A stretch of 64,000 nt of DNA from Climacium dendroides. Lineage: Eukaryota; Streptophyta; Bryopsida; Hypnales; Climaciaceae. Position numbers and translations under genes: made by a program. Shown here one piece after another: positions 1 through 10,280 of the stretch (position 1 is the first letter of the stretch; each line of letters begins with the position of its first letter). The DNA is taken from the NCBI GenBank assembly GCA_950106755.1, contig OX467088.1, forward strand, positions 14,926,001 through 14,990,000, read 5' to 3'. The notes beneath the pieces were generated by a model. That model worked only from the letters and a program-made list of their open reading frames with translations, ran no database searches and had not been told where the DNA came from.

Positions 1-12
1 GAACATCAAATC

Positions 13-1843
13 TTATGCATATTGCACATCAAATTATGCAAGCAAAGAAAATGTGAAAGTTGCCAATGCTCCAAGCCTTCCTTTTCCAGTTGGAATATGG
101 TAATTCAAGGAAAATACTGTAAAGGCAATGCCTGACAAATTCAACAAAGTAGAATTAGGCTTGCCTTGCATTGAGAAGGCCACAATCATTTCAGACCTCG
201 TAGACATTGCACGAAGGAAAAGGAATGCAAGAATACTTGACAAATGCAAATGTTGCAAGATATCATTCTCAAATTATTTGTAAAAACGTATATTATGGTC
301 TAAATCGGAAGGGAATGCGTGAGAATTTCAAGAACATATTGTTGACTTGCCTTGTATTTTAACGCCAAAACATCAAATGTCGTGCATATTGCACGTCAAA
401 ATATGCAAGCAAAGAAAATGTGAAAGTTGCCAATGCTCCAAGCCTTTCTTTTCTAGTTCGAATATGGTAATTCACGGAAAATACTGTAAAAGGAATGCGT
501 GATAAATTCAACAAAGTAGAATTTGGTTTGCCCTGCATTTGGAGGGCCACAATCATTTCAAACATCATACACATTATACGAAGGAAAAGGAATGCAGAAT
601 ACTAGACAAATGCAAATGTTGCAAGATATCACTTTCAAATTATTACTAAAAACTTATATTATGGTCTAAATCGGAAGGGAATGCGTGAGAATTTCAAGAA
701 CATATTGTTGACTTGCCTTGTATTTTAACGCCGGAACATCAAATCTCGTGCATATTGCACGTCAAAATATGCAAGCAAAGAAAATGTGGAAGTTGCCAAT
801 GCTCCAAGCCTTTCTTTTCCAGTTCGAATATGGTAATTCACGGAAAATACTGTAAAAAGAATTCGTGATAAATTCAACAAAGTAGAATTTGGTTTGCCCT
901 GCATTTGGAGGGCCACAATCATTTCAGATATCATAGACATTACACGAAGGAAAAGGAATGCGGAATACTTGACAAATGCAAATGTTGCAAGATATCACTT
1001 TCAAATTATTACTAAAAACTTATATTATGGTCTAAATCGGAAGGAAATGCGTGAGAATTTCAAGAACATATTGTTGACTTGCCTTGTATTTTAACGCCGG
1101 AACATCAAATCTCGTGCATATTGCACGTCAAAATATGCAAGCAAAGAAAATGTGGAAGTTGCCAATGCTCCAAGCCTTTCTTTTCCAGTTCGAATATGGT
1201 AATTCAAGGAAAATACTGTAAAAAGAATGCGTGATAAATTCAACAAAGTAGAATTTGGTTTGCCCTGCATTTGGAGGGCCACAATCATTTCAGATATCAT
1301 AGACATTACACGAAGGAAAAGGAATGCGGAATACTTGACAAATGCAAATGTTGCAAGATATCACTTTCAAATTATTACTAAAAACTTATATTATGGTCTA
1401 AATCGGAAGGAAATGCGTGAGAATTTCAAGAACATATTGTTGACTTGCCTTGTATTTTAACGCCGGAACATCAAATCTCGTGCATATTGCACGTCAAAAT
1501 ATGCAAGCAAAGAAAATGTGGAAGTTGCCAATGCTCCAAGCCTTTCTTTTCCAGTTCGAATATGGTAATTCAAGGAAAATACTGTAAAAAGAATGCGTGA
1601 TAAATTCAACAAAGTAGAATTTGGTTTGCCCTGCATTTGGAGGGCCACAATCATTTCAGATATCATAGACATTACACGAAGGAAAAGGAATGCGGAATAC
1701 TTGACAAATGCAAATGTTGCAAGATATCACTTTCAAATTATTTGTAAAAACTTATATTATGGTCTACATCGGAAGGGATTGCGTGAGAATTTCAAGAACA
1801 TATTGTTGACTTGCCTTGTATTTTAACGCCGGAACATCAAATC
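13..1843. repeat. Alpha subfamily block, five monomers, mostly 366 bp
   Basis: Monomers start at 13, 380, 746, 1112 and 1478. The last four are 366 bp. Shared marks against the rest of the window are CAGTTCGAATATGG, AGAATTTGGTTTGCCCTGCATTTGG, ATTACACGAAGG, GGTCTAAATCGG and CTTGTATTTTAACG. The first monomer (13-379) is transitional: it has TTGGAATATGG and a 367-bp length. Alpha monomers return only at 3679-4776, inside the duplicated 8-monomer unit. They are absent from the right-hand 59 kb. Confidence 0.9.
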
Positions 1844-2210
1844 TCGAGCATATTGCACGTCAAAATATGCAAGCAAAGAAAATGTGGAAGTTGCCAATGC
1901 TCCAAGCCTTCCTTTTCCAGTTGGAAAATAGTAATCCAAGGAAAATACTGTAAAAGCAATGCGTGACAAATTCAACAATATAGAATTAGGCATGCCTTGC
2001 ACTTGAAGGGCCACAATCATTTCAAACCTCATAGACATAACACGTAGGAAAAGGAAAGCAAGAATACTTGACAAATACAAATGTTGCAAGATATCATTTT
2101 CAAATTATTTGTAACAACTTATTTTATGGTCTAAATTGGAAGGCAATGCGTGAGAATTTCAAGAACACATCGTCGACTTGCCTTGTACTTTAACGCCGGA
2201 ACATCAAATC

Positions 2211-2395
2211 TCATGCATATTGCACGTTGAAATATGCAAGCAAAGAAAATGTATTAGTTGCCAATGCTCCAAGCCTTCCTTTTCCAGTTGGAAAATGGTA
2301 ATTCAAGGAAAACACTCTAAAGGCAATGCGTGACAAATTCAACAAAATAGAATTAGGTTTGCCTTGCACTTGAAGGGCCACAATCATTTCAAACC
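2211..2395. repeat. Half-repeat A (185 bp) of the reference monomer
   Basis: First half of the monomer, homologous to the half that follows. Three anchors match in the same order. CTCATGCATATTGCACGT at 2210 matches CTCATACACATTGCACGT at 2395. The box starting AAGGCAATGCGTGA at 2320 matches the one at 2507 in 23 of 26 positions. TTGCCTTGCACTT at 2359 matches TTGCCTTGTACTT at 2545 in 12 of 13. Anchor spacings are 185, 187 and 186 bp. The stretch between the anchors is also alignable but weaker. This half carries most of the monomer-to-monomer variation, for example GTGGAAG, GTAGAAG or GTATTAG about 42 bp in. Confidence 0.85.
2280..2295. repeat. Short perfect dyad in half A
   Basis: TTTTCC, a four-base AGTT loop, then GGAAAA, a perfect 6-bp inverted repeat present in every monomer that keeps the CCAGTTGG form. 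Many monomers in the 17-57 kb part have TTTTCTAGTTGGAAAA or TTTTGTAGTTGGAAAA instead, which breaks one stem pair. The alpha monomers have CCAGTTCGAATA, which also weakens it. Short dyads are a reported feature of centromeric satellites that lack CENP-B boxes. A function here is not shown. Confidence 0.55.
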
Positions 2396-2466
2396 TCATA
2401 CACATTGCACGTAGGAAAAGGAAAGCAAGAATACTTGACAAAAGCAAATGTCGCAAGATATCATTT

Positions 2467-2535
2467 TCAAATTATTTGTAACAACTTATTTTATGGTCTA
2501 AATTGGAAGGCAATGCGTGAGAATTTCAAGAACAC
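2467..2535. repeat. Highly conserved ~69 bp block within half B
   Basis: From TCAAATTATTTGTAAC through TTATGGTCTAAATTGG to GAGAATTTCAAGAAC this stretch is almost unchanged in monomers from about 1.8 kb to the right end. The recurrent exceptions are few: TTATATTATGG with AATTAGAAGG in the D and L monomer types, AAGGGAATG in the X type, and the alpha form on the left (ACTAAAAACTTATATTATGG with AAATCGGAAGG). The rest of the monomer varies much more. Reduced variation in part of a satellite can mark a protein-binding or nucleosome-positioning segment. That is inference here, since no known box such as a CENP-B box is present. Confidence 0.6.
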
Positions 2536-2558
2536 ATCGTCGACTTGCCTTGTACTTT

Positions 2559-2574
2559 AACGCCGGAACATCAA
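2559..2574. repeat. Variable inter-monomer linker
   Basis: The junction between TACTTTAA and the next monomer's CAAATCTCAT is the most useful typing site in the array. The main forms are CGCCGGAACAT, CACCGGAACAG, CACCGGAACAT, CAACGGAACAT, CACCTCAAAAT, TACCGGAACAT and CACCAGAACAT. Each form tends to belong to a particular monomer type or region, and switches of linker form often coincide with HOR breakpoints. Most forms keep a TAA stop in the plus strand. A few monomers have TTCAAC, TTGAAC or TTTACC and lose it. Confidence 0.8.
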
Positions 2575-3678
2575 ATCTCATGCATATTGCACGTTCAAAT
2601 ATGCAAGCAAAGAAAATGTGGAAGTTGCCAATGCTCCAAGCCTTCCTTTTCCAGTTGGAAAATGGTAATTCAAGGAAAATACTGTAAAGGCAATGCGTGA
2701 CAAATTCAACAAAATAGAATTAGGCTTGCCTTGCACTTGGAGGGCCACAATCATTTCAAACCTCATACACATTGCACGTAGGAAAAGGAATGCAAGAATA
2801 CTTGACAAAAGCAAATGTCGCAAGATATCATTTTCAAATTATTTGTAACAACTTATTTTATGGTCTAAATTGGAAGGCAATGCGTGAGAATTTCAAGAAC
2901 ACATTGTTGACTTGCCTTGTACTTTAACACCGGAACATCAAATCTCATGCATATTGCACGTTGAAATATGCAAGCAAAGAAAATGTAGAAGATGCCAATG
3001 CTCCAAGCCTTCCTTTTCCAGTTGGAAAATAGTAATCCAAGGAAAATACTGTAAAAGTAATGCGTGACAAATTCAACAATATAGAATTAGGCATGCCTTG
3101 CACTTGAAGGGCCACAATCATTTGAAACCTCATAGACATTGCACGTAGGAAAAGGAAAGCAAGAATACTTGACAAATGCAAATGTGGCAAGATATCATTT
3201 TCAAATTATTTGTAACAACTTATTTTATGGTCTAAATTGGAAGGCAATGCGTGAGAATTTCAAGAACACATTCTTGACTTGCCTTGTACTTTAACGCCGG
3301 AACATCAAATCTCATGCATATTGCACGTTCAAATATGCAAGCAAAGAAAATGTATTAGTTGCCAATGCTCCAAGCCTTCCTTTTCCAGTTGGAAAATAGT
3401 AATTCAAGGAAAACACTCTAAAGGCAATGCGTGACAAATTCAACAAAATAGAATTAGGTTTGCCTTGCACTTGAAGGGCCACAATCATTTGAAACCTCAT
3501 AGACATTGCACGTAGGAAAAGGAAAGCAAGAATACTTGACAAATGCAAATGTGGCAAGATATCATTTTCAAATTATTTGTAACAACTTATTTTATGGTCT
3601 AAATTGGAAGGCAATGCGTGAGAATTTCAAGAACACATCGTCGACTTGCCTTGTATTTTAACGCCGGAACATCAAATC

Positions 3679-6611
3679 TCGTGCATATTGCACGTCAAAA
3701 TATGCAAGCAAAGAAAATGTGGAAGTTGCCAATGCTCCAAGCCTTTCTTTTCCAGTTCGAATATGGTAATTCAAGGAAAATACTGTAAAAAGAATGCGTG
3801 ATAAATTCAACAAAGTAGAATTTGGTTTGCCCTGCATTTGGAGGGCCACAATCATTTCAGATATCATAGACATTACACGAAGGAAAAGGAATGCGGAATA
3901 CTTGACAAATGCAAATGTTGCAAGATATCACTTTCAAATTATTACTAAAAACTTATATTATGGTCTAAATCGGAAGGAAATGCGTGAGAATTTCAAGAAC
4001 ATATTGTTGACTTGCCTTGTATTTTAACGCCGGAACATCAAATCTCGTGCATATTGCACGTCAAAATATGCAAGCAAAGAAAATGTGGAAGTTGCCAATG
4101 CTCCAAGCCTTTCTTTTCCAGTTCGAATATGGTAATTCAAGGAAAATACTGTAAAAAGAATGCGTGATAAATTCAACAAAGTAGAATTTGGTTTGCCCTG
4201 CATTTGGAGGGCCACAATCATTTCAGATATCATAGACATTACACGAAGGAAAAGGAATGCGGAATACTTGACAAATGCAAATGTTGCAAGATATCACTTT
4301 CAAATTATTACTAAAAACTTATATTATGGTCTAAATCGGAAGGAAATGCGTGAGAATTTCAAGAACATATTGTTGACTTGCCTTGTATTTTAACGCCGGA
4401 ACATCAAATCTCGTGCATATTGCACGTCAAAATATGCAAGCAAAGAAAATGTGGAAGTTGCCAATGCTCCAAGCCTTTCTTTTCCAGTTCGAATATGGTA
4501 ATTCAAGGAAAATACTGTAAAAAGAATGCGTGATAAATTCAACAAAGTAGAATTTGGTTTGCCCTGCATTTGGAGGGCCACAATCATTTCAGATATCATA
4601 GACATTACACGAAGGAAAAGGAATGCGGAATACTTGACAAATGCAAATGTTGCAAGATATCACTTTCAAATTATTTGTAAAAACTTATATTATGGTCTAC
4701 ATCGGAAGGGATTGCGTGAGAATTTCAAGAACATATTGTCGACTTGCCTTGTATTTTAACGCCGGAACATCAAATCTCGAGCATATTGCACGTCAAAATA
4801 TGCAAGCAAAGAAAATGTGGAAGTTGCCAATGCTCCAAGCCTTCCTTTTCCAGTTGGAAAATAGTAATCCAAGGAAAATACTGTAAAAGCAATGCGTGAC
4901 AAATTCAACAATATAGAATTAGGCATGCCTTGCACTTGAAGGGCCACAATCATTTCAAACCTCATAGACATAACACGTAGGAAAAGGAAAGCAAGAATAC
5001 TTGACAAATACAAATGTTGCAAGATATCATTTTCAAATTATTTGTAACAACTTATTTTATGGTCTAAATTGGAAGGCAATGCGTGAGAATTTCAAGAACA
5101 CATCGTCGACTTGCCTTGTACTTTAACGCCGGAACATCAAATCTCATGCATATTGCACGTTGAAATATGCAAGCAAAGAAAATGTAGAAGTTGCCAATGC
5201 TCCAAGCCTTCCTTTTCCAGTTGGAAAATGGTAATTCAAGGAAAACACTCTAAAGGCAATGCGTGACAAATTCAACAAAATAGAATTAGGTTTGCCTTGC
5301 ACTTGAAGGGCCACAATCATTTCAAACCTCATAGACATTGCACGTAGGAAAAGGAAAGCAAGAATACTTGACAAAAACAAATGTCGCAAGATAGCATTTT
5401 CAAATTATTTGTAACAACTTATTTTATGGTCTAAATTGGAAGGCAATGCGTGAGAATTTCAAGAACACATCGTCGACTTGCCTTGTACTTTAACGCCGGA
5501 ACATCAAATCTCATGCATATTGCACGTCAAAATATGCAACCAAAGAAAATGTGGAAGTTGCCAATGCTCCAAGCCTTCCTTTTCCAGTTGGAAAATGCTA
5601 ATTCAAGGAAAATACTGTAAAGGCAATGCGTGACAAATTCAACAAAATAGAATTAGGCTTGCCTTGCACTTGGAGGGCCACAATCATTTCAAACCTCATA
5701 CACATTGCACGTAGGAACAGGAATGCAAGAATACTTGACAAAAGCAAATGTCGCAAGATATCATCTTCAAATTATTTGTAACAACTTATTTTATGGTCTA
5801 AATTGGAAGGCAATGCGTGAGAATTTCAAGAACACATTCTTGACTTGCCTTGTACTTTAACACCGGAACATCAAATCTCATGCATATTGCACGTTGAAAT
5901 ATGCAAGCAAAGAAAATGTAGAAGATGCCAATGCTCCAAGCCTTCCTTTTCCAGTTGGAAAATAGTAATCCAAGGAAAATACTGTAAAAGTAATGCGTGA
6001 CAAATTCAACAATATAGAATTAGGCATGCCTTGCACTTGAAGGGCCACAATCATTTCAAACCTCATAGACATTCCACGTAGGAAAAGGAATGCAAGAATA
6101 CTTGACAAATACAAATGTTGCAAGATATCATTTTCAAATTATTTGTAACAACTTATTTTATGGTCTAAATTGGAAGGCAATGCGTGAGAATTTCAAGAAC
6201 ACATCGTCGACTTGCCTTGTACTTTAACGCCGGAACATCAAATCTCATGCATATTGCACGTTGAAATATGCAAGCAAAGAAAATGTAGAAGTTGCCAATG
6301 CTCCAAGCCTTCCTTTTCCAGTTGGAAAATAGTAATCCAAGGAAAATACTGTAAAAGTAATGCGTGACAAATTCAACAATATAGAATTAGGCATGCCTTG
6401 CACTTGAAGGGCCACAATCATTTGAAACCTCATAGACATTGCACGTAGGAAAAGGAAAGCAAGAATACTTGACAAATGCAAATGTGGCAAGATATCATTT
6501 TCAAATTATTTGTAACAACTTATTTTATGGTCTAAATTGGAAGGCAATGCGTGAGAATTTCAAGAACTCATCGTCGACTTGCCTTGTACTTTAACGCCGG
6601 AACATCAAATC
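3679..6611. repeat. 8-monomer HOR, copy 2 (2,933 bp)
   Basis: Monomers at 3679, 4045, 4411, 4777, 5144, 5511, 5878 and 6245, matching copy 1 in order with scattered single-base differences (for example ATTGTCGAC where copy 1 has ATTGTTGAC at the end of the third monomer). The last two positions are less clean. The monomer at 6245 resembles the one at 2945 more than the one at 3312, so the right edge of the duplication is blurred, probably by a further exchange. The divergence suggests an older duplication than the 10-monomer units that follow. Confidence 0.75.
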
Positions 6612-9600
6612 TCATGCATATTGCACGTTCAAATATGCAAGCAAAGAAAATGTATTAGTTGCCAATGCTCCGAGCCTTCCTTTTCCAGTTGGAAAATAGT
6701 AATTCAAGGAAAACACTCTAAAGGCAATGCGTGACAAATTCAACAAAATAGAATTAGGTTTGCCTTGCACTTGAAGGGCCACAATCATTTCAAACCTCAT
6801 AGACATTGCATGTAGGAAAAGGAAAGCAAGAATACTTGACAAATGCAAATGTTGCAAGATATCATTTTCAAATTATTTGTAACAACTTATTTTATGGTCT
6901 AAATTGGAAGGCAATGCGTGAGAATTTCAAGAACACATTGTCGACTTGCCTTGTACTTTAACGCCGGAACATCAAATCTCATGCATATTGCACGTTCAAA
7001 TATGCAAGCAAAGAAAATGTGGAAGTTGCCAATGCTCCAAGCCTTCCTTTTCCAGTTGGAAAATGGTAATTCATGGAAAATACTGTAAAAGCAATGTGTG
7101 ACAATTTCAATAAATTAGAATTACGCATGCCTTGCATTTGAAGGGCCACAATCATTTCAAACCTCATAGACATTGCACGTAGGAAAAGGAAAGCAAGAAT
7201 ACTTGACAAATGCAAATGTGGCAAGATATCATTTTCAAATTATTTGTAACAACTTATTTTATGGTCTAAATTGGAAGGCAATGCGTGAGAATTTCAAGAA
7301 CACATCGTCGACTTGCCTTGTACTTTAACGCCGGAACATCAAATCTCATGCATATTGCACGTCAAAATATGCAACCAAAGAAAATGTGGAAGTTGCCAAT
7401 GCTCCAAGCCTTCCTATTCCAGTTGGAAAATGGTAATTCAAGGAAAATACTGTAAAGGCAATGCCTGACAAATTCAACAAAATTGAATTAGGCTTGCCTT
7501 GCACTTGAAGGGCCACAATCATTTCAAACCTCATAGACATTGCACGTAGGAAAAGGAATGCAAGAATACTTGACAAAAGCAAATGTCGCAAGATATCATT
7601 TTCAAATTATTTGTAACAACTTATTTTATGGTCTAAATTGGAAGGCAATGCGTGAGAATTTCAAGAACACATCGTCGACTTGCCTTGTACTTTAACACCG
7701 GAACATCAAATCTCATGCATATTGCACGTTGAAATATGCAAGCAAAGAGAATGTAGATGATGCCAATGCTCCAAGCCTTCCTTTTCCAGTTGGAAAATCG
7801 TAATCCAAGGAAAATACTGTAAAAGCAATGCGTGACAAATTCAACAATATAGAATTAGGCATGCCTTGCACTTGAAGGGCCACAATCATTTCAAACCTCA
7901 TAGACATTGCACGTAGGAAAAGGAAAGCAAGAATACTTGACAAATGCAAATGTCGCAAGATATCATTTTCAAATTATTTGTAACAACTTATTTTATGGTC
8001 TAAATTGGAAGGCAATGCGTGAGAATTTCAAGAACACATCGTCGACTTGCCTTGTACTTTAACGCCGGAACATCAAATCTCATGCATATTGCACGTTCAA
8101 ATATGCAAGCAAAGAAAATGTAGAAGTTGCCAATGCTCCAAGCCTTCCTTTTCCAGTTGGAAAATGGTAATTCAAGGAAAACACTCTAAAGGCAATGCGT
8201 GACAAATTCAACAAAATAGAATTAGGTTTGCCTTGCACTTGAAGGGCCACAATCATTTCAAACCTCATAGACATTGCACGTAGGAAAAGGAAAGCAAGAA
8301 TACTTGACAAAAACAAATGTCGCAAGATATCATTTTCAAATTATTTGTATCAACTTATTTTATGGTCTAAATTGGAAGGCAATGCGTGAGAATTTCAAGA
8401 ACTCATCGTCGACTTGCCTTGTACTTTAACGCCGGAACATCAAATCTCATGCATATTGCACGTTCAAATATGCAAGCAAAGAAAATGTAGAAGTTGCCAA
8501 TGCTCCAAGCCTTCCTTTTCCAGTTGGAAAATGGTAATTCAAGGAAAACACTCTAAAGGCAATGCGTGACAAATTCAACAAAATAGAATTAGGTTTGCCT
8601 TGCACTTGGAGGGCCACAATCATTTTAAACCTCATACACATTGCACGTAGGAACAGGAAAGCAAGAATACTTGTCAAAAACAAATGTCGCAAGATAACGT
8701 TTTCAAATTATTTGTAACAACTTATTTTATGGTCTAAATTGGAAGGCAATGCGTGAGAATTTTAAGAACACATCGTCGACTTGCCTTGTACTTTAACACC
8801 GGAACATCAAATCTCATGCATATTGCACGTCAGAATATGCAAGCAAAGAAAATGTGGAAGTGGCCAATGCTCCAAGCCTTCCTTTTCTAGTTGGAAAATG
8901 GTAATTCATGGAAACTACTGTAAAAGCAATGCGTGACATATTCAACAAAATAGAATTAGGGTTGCCTTGCACTTGAAGGGCCACAATCATTTCAAACCTC
9001 ATAGACATTGTACGTAGGAAAAGGAATGCAAGAATACTTGACAAAGCAAATGTCGCAAGATATCATTTTCAAATTATTTGTAACAACTTATTTTATGGTC
9101 TAAATTGGAAGGCAATGCGTGAGAATTTCAAGAACACATTGTTGACTTGCCTTGTACTTTAACAACGGAACATCGAATCTCATGCATATTGCACGTTCAA
9201 ATATGCAAACAAAGAAAATGTATTAGTTGCCAATGCTCCGAGCCTTCCTTTTCCAGTTGGAAAATAGTAATTCAAGGAAAACACTCTAAAGGCAATGCGT
9301 GACAAATTCAACAAAATAGAATTAGGTTTGCCTTGCACTTGAAGGGCCACAATCATTTCAAACCTCATACACATTGCACGTAGGAACAGGAAAGCAAGAA
9401 TACTTGTCAAAAACAAATGTCGCAAGATAACGTTTTCAAATTATTTGTAACAACTTATTTTATGGTCTAAATTGGAAGGCAATGCGTGAGAATTTCAAGA
9501 ACACATCGTCGACTTGCCTTGTACTTTAACGCCGGAACATCAAATCTCATGCATATTGCACGTGGAAATATGCAAGCAAAGAAAATGTATTAGTTGCCAA

Positions 9601-10280
9601 TGCTCCAAGCCTTCCTTTTCCAGTTGGAAAATAGTAATCCAAGGAAAATACTGTAAAAGCAATGCGTGACAAATTCAACAATATAGAATTAGGCATGCCT
9701 TGCACTTGAAGGGCCACAATCATTTGAAACCTCATAGACATTGCACGTAGGAAAAGGAAAGCAAGAATACTTGACAAATGCAAATGTGGCAAGATATCAT
9801 TTTCAAATTATTTGTAACAACTTATTTTATGGTCTAAATTGGAAGGCAATGCGTGAGAATTTCAAGAACACATTCTTGACTTGCCTTGTACTTTAACGCC
9901 GGAACATCAAATCTCATGCATATTGCACGTTCAAATATGCAAGCAAAGAAAATGTATTAGTTGCCAATGCTCCGAGCCTTCCTTTTCCAGTTGGAAAATA
10001 GTAATTCAAGGAAAACACTCTAAAGGCAATGCGTGACAAATTCAACAAAATAGAATTAGGTTTGCCTTGCACTTGAAGGGCCACAATCATTTCAAACCTC
10101 ATAGACATTGCACGTAGGAAAAGGAAAGCAAGAATACTTGACAAAAACAAATGTCGCAAGATATCATTTTCAAATTATTTGTAACAACTTATTTTATGGT
10201 CTAAATTGGAAGGCAATGCGTGAGAATTTCAAGAACACATCGTCGACTTGCCTTGTACTTTAACGCCGGAACATCAAATC
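6612..10280. repeat. 10-monomer HOR, copy 1 (3,669 bp)
   Basis: Monomers at 6612, 6979, 7346, 7713, 8080, 8447, 8814, 9180, 9547 and 9914. Diagnostic marks are GCATGTAGG in the first, CAATTTCAATAAATTAG in the second, CTATTCCAG with GCCTGAC in the third, GAGAATGTAGATGATG in the fourth, and a 1-bp deletion (TTGACAAAGC) in the seventh that makes it 366 bp. From the third monomer on I see essentially no differences from copy 2. The first two differ slightly, which suggests that copies 2 and 3 are each other's closest relatives. Confidence 0.9.

Larger units (their letters stand above)
2211..2577. repeat. Reference 367-bp monomer
   Basis: This monomer is used as the coordinate frame for the internal parts described in the next entries. 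In order it holds the start motif TCATGCATATTGCACGT, an A-rich stretch, the TTTTCC/GGAAAA dyad, the AAGGCAATGCGTGA box of the first half, TTGCCTTGCACTT, the second ATTGCACGT motif, the strongly conserved AT-rich block, the second AAGGCAATGCGTGA box, the CpG-containing ATCGTCGAC site and a variable linker to the next monomer. It carries potential NsiI (ATGCAT), EcoRV (GATATC) and SalI (GTCGAC) sites. These recur in many other monomers, so each enzyme should give a ladder of about 367 bp from genomic DNA. Confidence 0.95.
2396..2577. repeat. Half-repeat B (182 bp) of the reference monomer
   Basis: Second half of the monomer, a diverged copy of half A with the same three anchors in the same order. 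It differs by an AT-rich central part (TTATTTGTAACAACTTATTT) where half A has GGTAATTCAAGGAAAATACT. This half is more uniform across the window than half A, except at its CpG sites and the last 20 bp. It includes the GATATC site near 2457 and the ATCGTCGAC site at 2536-2544. Confidence 0.85.
746..3678. repeat. 8-monomer HOR, copy 1 (2,933 bp)
   Basis: Eight monomers at 746, 1112, 1478, 1844, 2211, 2578, 2945 and 3312. The first three are alpha type and the rest 367-bp types. Position for position they match the monomers 2,933 bp downstream. The monomer at 1478, with the rare GGTCTACATCGGAAGGGATTG, recurs at 4411. The one at 1844, with CTCGAGCATATTG, recurs at 4777. The unit ends in a chimeric junction near 3650, where a 367-type tail (ACACATCGTCGAC) meets the alpha linker TATTTTAACGCC. 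Confidence 0.85.

Noticed and set aside
380..1843. CENP-B box in the alpha monomers (TTCGAATATGG)
   Set aside because: It begins with TTCG but lacks the A and the CGGG core positions needed for the NTTCGNNNNANNCGGGN pattern. No other monomer has a match either.
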